64,000 nucleotides of DNA from Candidatus Altarchaeales archaeon. Its GTDB lineage: Archaea; Altiarchaeota; Altiarchaeia; IMC4; SCGC-AAA252-I15. Every line of letters starts with the position of its first letter. The stretch's first letter is position 1. Where the stretch lies: positions 38,309-102,308 of the forward strand of contig WJMO01000004.1 of NCBI GenBank assembly GCA_014727915.1, written 5' to 3'. Under the pieces are notes generated by a model. That model worked only from the letters and a program-made list of their open reading frames with translations, ran no database searches and was not told where the DNA came from. Both the position numbers and the translations under genes were made by a program. Shown here in pieces: positions 60,839 through 64,000 of this stretch.

Positions 60839-60999
60839 AAACCAATTTCACGCTCACCAACCAGGGGCTATGGGGTAGTCCGGGTCGGAGTTAGCCGACG
60901 ACTAAGGGGCTATCTTCGGCACCAGAGGTGCCTCGATAACCCAGACAAAAACAAAAACCAATTTCACGCTCACCAACCAGGGGCTATGGGGTAGTCCGG
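60839..60999 (+). repeat. 45-nt perfect direct repeat (60839-60883 and 60955-60999) = tRNA-Trp leader plus first 20 nt of the tRNA
   Basis: AAACCAATTTCACGCTCACCAACCAGGGGCTATGGGGTAGTCCGG present twice, 116 nt apart. Confidence 0.95.
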
Positions 61000-61242
61000 C
61001 ATCCTAGTTGGCTCCAGCGAACCCTTTTCTTTCTTCCAAAGAAAGAAAAGTGTTTCATCCCAAAAGAAAGAAGGTTTGGGATATCAAAATCGCGCTGGAG
61101 CGCCGAGGCCCTTCCTGGGCCGATGACGAAAACAGACTTGGTCAAAGGCAAAAACAATATGCCTGGAACAAGAAAAGCCGAAAACCACAAAAACAAGGTT
61201 CGGAGTGACCAACCGATGGGGGTTCAAATCCCCCTGGCCCCA
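60980..61242 (+). tRNA. tRNA-Trp(CCA) with 190-nt intron (61018-61207) at 37/38
   Basis: Acceptor GGGGCTA/TGGCCCC-A; anticodon stem GTTGG/CCAAC; BHB central helix CTCC/GGAG, bulges AGC and TGA, inner helix GAACC/GGTTC; T arm GGGGG-TTCAAAT-CCCCC; spliced length 73. Confidence 0.94.
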
Positions 61243-61336
61243 CACCTTTTTCTATTTGTTTTTTTTTTGGAGGGTTTTTTTTTTGGATGTGGGGGTGAGA
61301 ATCAATCCAGGTCAGATTATTCTGTCGGATGGACTA

Positions 61337-62485
61337 CTAGCATTTGTAGGCGTGGAATAGGGTGGCTCCCAGTTTGACGCCGACCTCGTAGGCGTCCGAC
61401 TGCAGCTTGCAGGTTCCCTTGTTAAGGGATGTGTAGATGTGGCATGGTATCTTCAACGGGTTATACCATCTCTTCTCCTTGCATTGTTCCCTGTAGATGT
61501 CGAACATGGTGTCGCATATGCGGTCCATGTGGTCGTTGAATTCTTTGTCGCAGTGGTATTTGCTGTTGCCAGTTATCGCGCATTCCGCGTAGCATTTGTC
61601 GTGGTTGTAGCATGCGCGGTTGAAGTCCGCATCGGATGTGAGGTGCTCCCGCCTCACTAGGAATGATATGAACCTGTTCGATTCCGGGCCGCAGTAGTCG
61701 ACTGAGTTATTGTAGGGGGGGAACCTCTTGGGGTTTATCATCTCATGGCCTTCCCTTACTGTCGCGCAGCCCATCCAGTCCACGGCCAGGTCCGAGTTGG
61801 TGTACTCGGCCGGCAGATCCCTTATGCACGTGGTTTTCTCCGGGCACTTGCAGTCCTCCCGGCAGCTGTAACAGGACTCTGAAAGCCCTTCGCACCTCCC
61901 GTCCCCGCAATTCTCTCTTTTCAATGTTGTGGTGGTCACGATCGTGGTGGTCGTGCACGGTTCGCATCTTCCGCCGCAGTCGACTCCCCGTTCGTTCCTG
62001 TTCCTGATCCCGTCGCTGCAGCAGATGTCGCCCAGGCTGTCCCAGCATTCCCTCTGCCTTTCCTCGATTGGTTTCATGCAGGCGTCATAGGCTTCCCTGT
62101 CGGTGTATCCGAAAAGGTCTATTCCCTGGTAGGAGTTCGTGTACTTTACCGTGCAATCAAGGGCGCCTGCCGCATCGGCATAGTCGCATTTGCCCTTGTC
62201 GCACTCCCAGGCAGCGAGGCCCATGCACTTGTCATAGAGGGATATGAGGCATTTCTGCATCTCAAGACCGCACAGGCCCCGGCATTTCTTCTTCTCATAG
62301 TAGTCGCCGCCACAGCCTGCAACGCATGATTCCCTAGGCTCCACGCACTCCCCCCATTTAAGGTCGTCCAGGCACTGGAATGTGGTGTTATACTCCTGGG
62401 CGGAGCAGGAAACTGCCAGTGACGTCAAGACCAAGACTGCCACGAAAGCAATGCAGCCCTTCCTTTCCTTGAGTTTGCCAGTCAT
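61337..62485 (-). CDS. Secreted Cys-rich protein with phospholipase A2-like C-terminal domain
   Basis: Signal peptide MTGKLKERKGCIAFVAVLVLTSLAVSCSA; TTTTIVTTTTLK linker; DYCGPESNR...DFNRACYNHDKCYAEC...CDKEF. Confidence 0.75.
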   Translation of the reverse strand: MTGKLKERKGCIAFVAVLVLTSLAVSCSAQEYNTTFQCLDDLKWGECVEPRESCVAGCGGDYYEKKKCRGLCGLEMQKCLISLYDKCMGLAAWECDKGKCDYADAAGALDCTVKYTNSYQGIDLFGYTDREAYDACMKPIEERQRECWDSLGDICCSDGIRNRNERGVDCGGRCEPCTTTTIVTTTTLKRENCGDGRCEGLSESCYSCREDCKCPEKTTCIRDLPAEYTNSDLAVDWMGCATVREGHEMINPKRFPPYNNSVDYCGPESNRFISFLVRREHLTSDADFNRACYNHDKCYAECAITGNSKYHCDKEFNDHMDRICDTMFDIYREQCKEKRWYNPLKIPCHIYTSLNKGTCKLQSDAYEVGVKLGATLFHAYKC

Positions 62486-62490
62486 CTTTT

Positions 62491-63702
62491 TTATCCTGTC
62501 AGCCAGTCGAAGTTCCCTCCTTTCTTGCAGGGGTAGGCGCCTATCGCGTCTCCGGAGGACATCACCGCTATCTCGTATGCGTGGGCTTGCCCGTAGCATA
62601 TCTGCAGGTTGAGTCCGTGTGCTATGGTATCAAAAGCCCTCAACGGGTTTAATATGCTCCTCTTCCGTATCTTGTTCATCCACCGGTTGTATGCGATCTT
62701 GCACTCCAGCTTCATGTCTCTCCTGAGTTGGTTGTCGCAGTCGATCTGCCTGTTACCCTTTGTCTCGCATTCCGCGTAGCATTTGTCGTGGTTGTAGCAG
62801 GCCTTCCGGAAGTCCACGTCGGAGAACCAGTTGCCGTCCGGTATCAACTTCATGATCACCCGATGGCCTTCGGGGCCGCAGTAGTCTTTCGTGGGGTCGA
62901 ACGTGGGGAATGTGGTTGTTGTCGTGGAAGTTGTTGTCGTTGTTGTCCTCCTTCGAAGGGTGGTTGTGGTCTTCCTCTTCGTGGTGGTCGTGGCCTTTAA
63001 TGTTGTCGTTGTCATCTCTGTGCAGCCTAACCTTTTATGCGTCAATCCGCCCATGTAGACGGATTCGGTATTTCCCCAGTAGCCGGGTTTGCAATAGCAG
63101 AAGCAGTATTTGCCGTTCTCCTTTCCGTAGGTGTTTCCGCCGTACAGGTAGTTGCAGAATTCCGTGCAAGAACCGAAGGTCTTGTAGAAAATGTCCACGT
63201 CGCATTCCGAGGGGCTTACCGAGATGACGATGCTGCCGTGCTCGCACTGCTTGCACTGGTACTTCAGCTCGAACGGCCCTTTTATCAGGGTGGCCGTATA
63301 GCTTTCCCCGAAGCTGACGCCGTCGTAGTCGCCGCCGGCGATTTCCAGGCTGTTCTGGCTCACAGCGCCATTATACCAGAAGGCGCAGAAATTTCCGTAC
63401 TCGTTGCAGGGCCTGGAACCGCGCTTTTCGCAGCTATAACCGCTTTTTATCAGCGTGTACGGGCCTGGGATGGAGAATGTCTTTGCCACCCAGTTCTTCC
63501 CATAACAGGGGGTTGACGCGAGGTCGCAGGCGCCCTCGCAGTCGAAGTCGTGGTGGTATGACTTATGGGTCCAACCCCCCTTGTCCACGCCATGAACGTC
63601 CCTGGTGTAGGAGAGCATAAAGTCGCCGCACGCATGAGACGATGAGAATGCTATGACGGAAAGAACGATAATTATCTTATATGCGGGCCTGCATTCCCTC
63701 AT
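62491..63702 (-). CDS. Secreted Cys-rich protein with phospholipase A2-like C-terminal domain (paralogue)
   Basis: Signal peptide; TTTTLKATTTTKRKTTTTLRRRTTTTTTSTTTTT linker; DYCGPEGHR...DFRKACYNHDKCYAEC...CDNQL. Confidence 0.75.
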   Translation of the reverse strand: MRECRPAYKIIIVLSVIAFSSSHACGDFMLSYTRDVHGVDKGGWTHKSYHHDFDCEGACDLASTPCYGKNWVAKTFSIPGPYTLIKSGYSCEKRGSRPCNEYGNFCAFWYNGAVSQNSLEIAGGDYDGVSFGESYTATLIKGPFELKYQCKQCEHGSIVISVSPSECDVDIFYKTFGSCTEFCNYLYGGNTYGKENGKYCFCYCKPGYWGNTESVYMGGLTHKRLGCTEMTTTTLKATTTTKRKTTTTLRRRTTTTTTSTTTTTFPTFDPTKDYCGPEGHRVIMKLIPDGNWFSDVDFRKACYNHDKCYAECETKGNRQIDCDNQLRRDMKLECKIAYNRWMNKIRKRSILNPLRAFDTIAHGLNLQICYGQAHAYEIAVMSSGDAIGAYPCKKGGNFDWLTG

Positions 63703-63781
63703 GACAGTAAATAATCAAATACGACGCAATAAAAACCTGATAGCGGCTGGCGGATGATTTCTTGTATTCTCTAACATGTTC

Positions 63782-64000
63782 CTACGTGAACAGCCCGCTC
63801 ACCCACCTTATCAGGTCGTCTGCCATGCTGCTTGCGGGCTGGTATGCCGGCTGGGTTGAGGTGGTTGTGGGGTTGCAGGTTCCGTCGGTGCATCCTGTGG
63901 GGCATGTGTAGTCGTTTAGTGCTCTTTGTTGTGTTTCGTGGTTGCACCATTGTTCGTATAGGTGGTTTGTTGTTTCGTGGCAGTGGTCCCAGTATTTGAA
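63782..64000 (-). CDS. C-terminal fragment of another secreted Cys/Thr-rich protein (5' part beyond window)
   Basis: Manual translation FKYWDHCHETTNHLYEQWCNHETQRALNDYTCPTGCTDGTCNPTTTSTQPAYQPASSMADDLIRWVSGLFT*. Confidence 0.7.
   Translation of the reverse strand, partial: FKYWDHCHETTNHLYEQWCNHETQQRALNDYTCPTGCTDGTCNPTTTSTQPAYQPASSMADDLIRWVSGLFT

Noticed and set aside
61123-61377. 84-aa plus-strand ORF at tRNA-Trp as an intron-encoded protein
   Set aside because: Overlaps exon 2 and poly-T terminator region; no homing-endonuclease motif.
62915-63015. GTTGTCGTGG-type low-complexity repeats
   Set aside because: Encodes the TTTT linker of the PLA2-like protein; not an independent repeat element.
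1-64000. CRISPR array, rRNA genes, transposase or IS elements
   Set aside because: None seen on reading; no transposase/integrase motifs among the ORFs and no repeat-spacer pattern.

Overview
The window is an archaeal chromosome segment, with archaeal ribosomal proteins, RNA polymerase subunits, RfcS, GINS, ABCE1 and BHB-type tRNA introns. Lineage cannot be fixed from this window; a DPANN-like or deep euryarchaeal lineage is plausible. About 0-27.6 kb is a dense surface-glycan/nucleotide-sugar locus: flippase, GT2/GT4/GT-C glycosyltransferases, AsnB, B12 radical SAM, nucleotide-sugar dehydrogenase, formyltransferase, DegT aminotransferase, RfbF/RfbG-like CDP-glucose pathway, epimerases, split transketolase, transaldolase, GmhA and GmhB-like. 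About 27.6-57.2 kb is mostly informational and housekeeping genes: Lon-like AAA+, GINS, L44e/S27e, archease, phosphohexomutase, RfcS, archaellin-like protein, IleRS, L21e, RpoF, AspRS, ABCE1, and an S13-S4-S11-RpoD-L18e-L13-S9-RpoN-RpoK-S2 operon, then enolase. About 57.2-64 kb encodes secreted Cys-rich, Thr-linker surface proteins, including a transglutaminase-like protein and two tandem secreted phospholipase-A2-like proteins. I resolved three intron-bearing tRNAs by hand: Ser-UGA, Leu-GAG with a D-loop intron, and Trp-CCA with a 190-nt structured intron. The most unusual signals are (1) exact duplications of tRNA ends, with leader or trailer, around tRNA-Ser and upstream of tRNA-Trp, each tied to new hairpin-rich RNA; (2) the secreted PLA2-like pair in an archaeon; (3) a compact, tRNA-sized structured intergenic RNA candidate beside enolase. 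All homology calls are from motif recognition only; no search was run.
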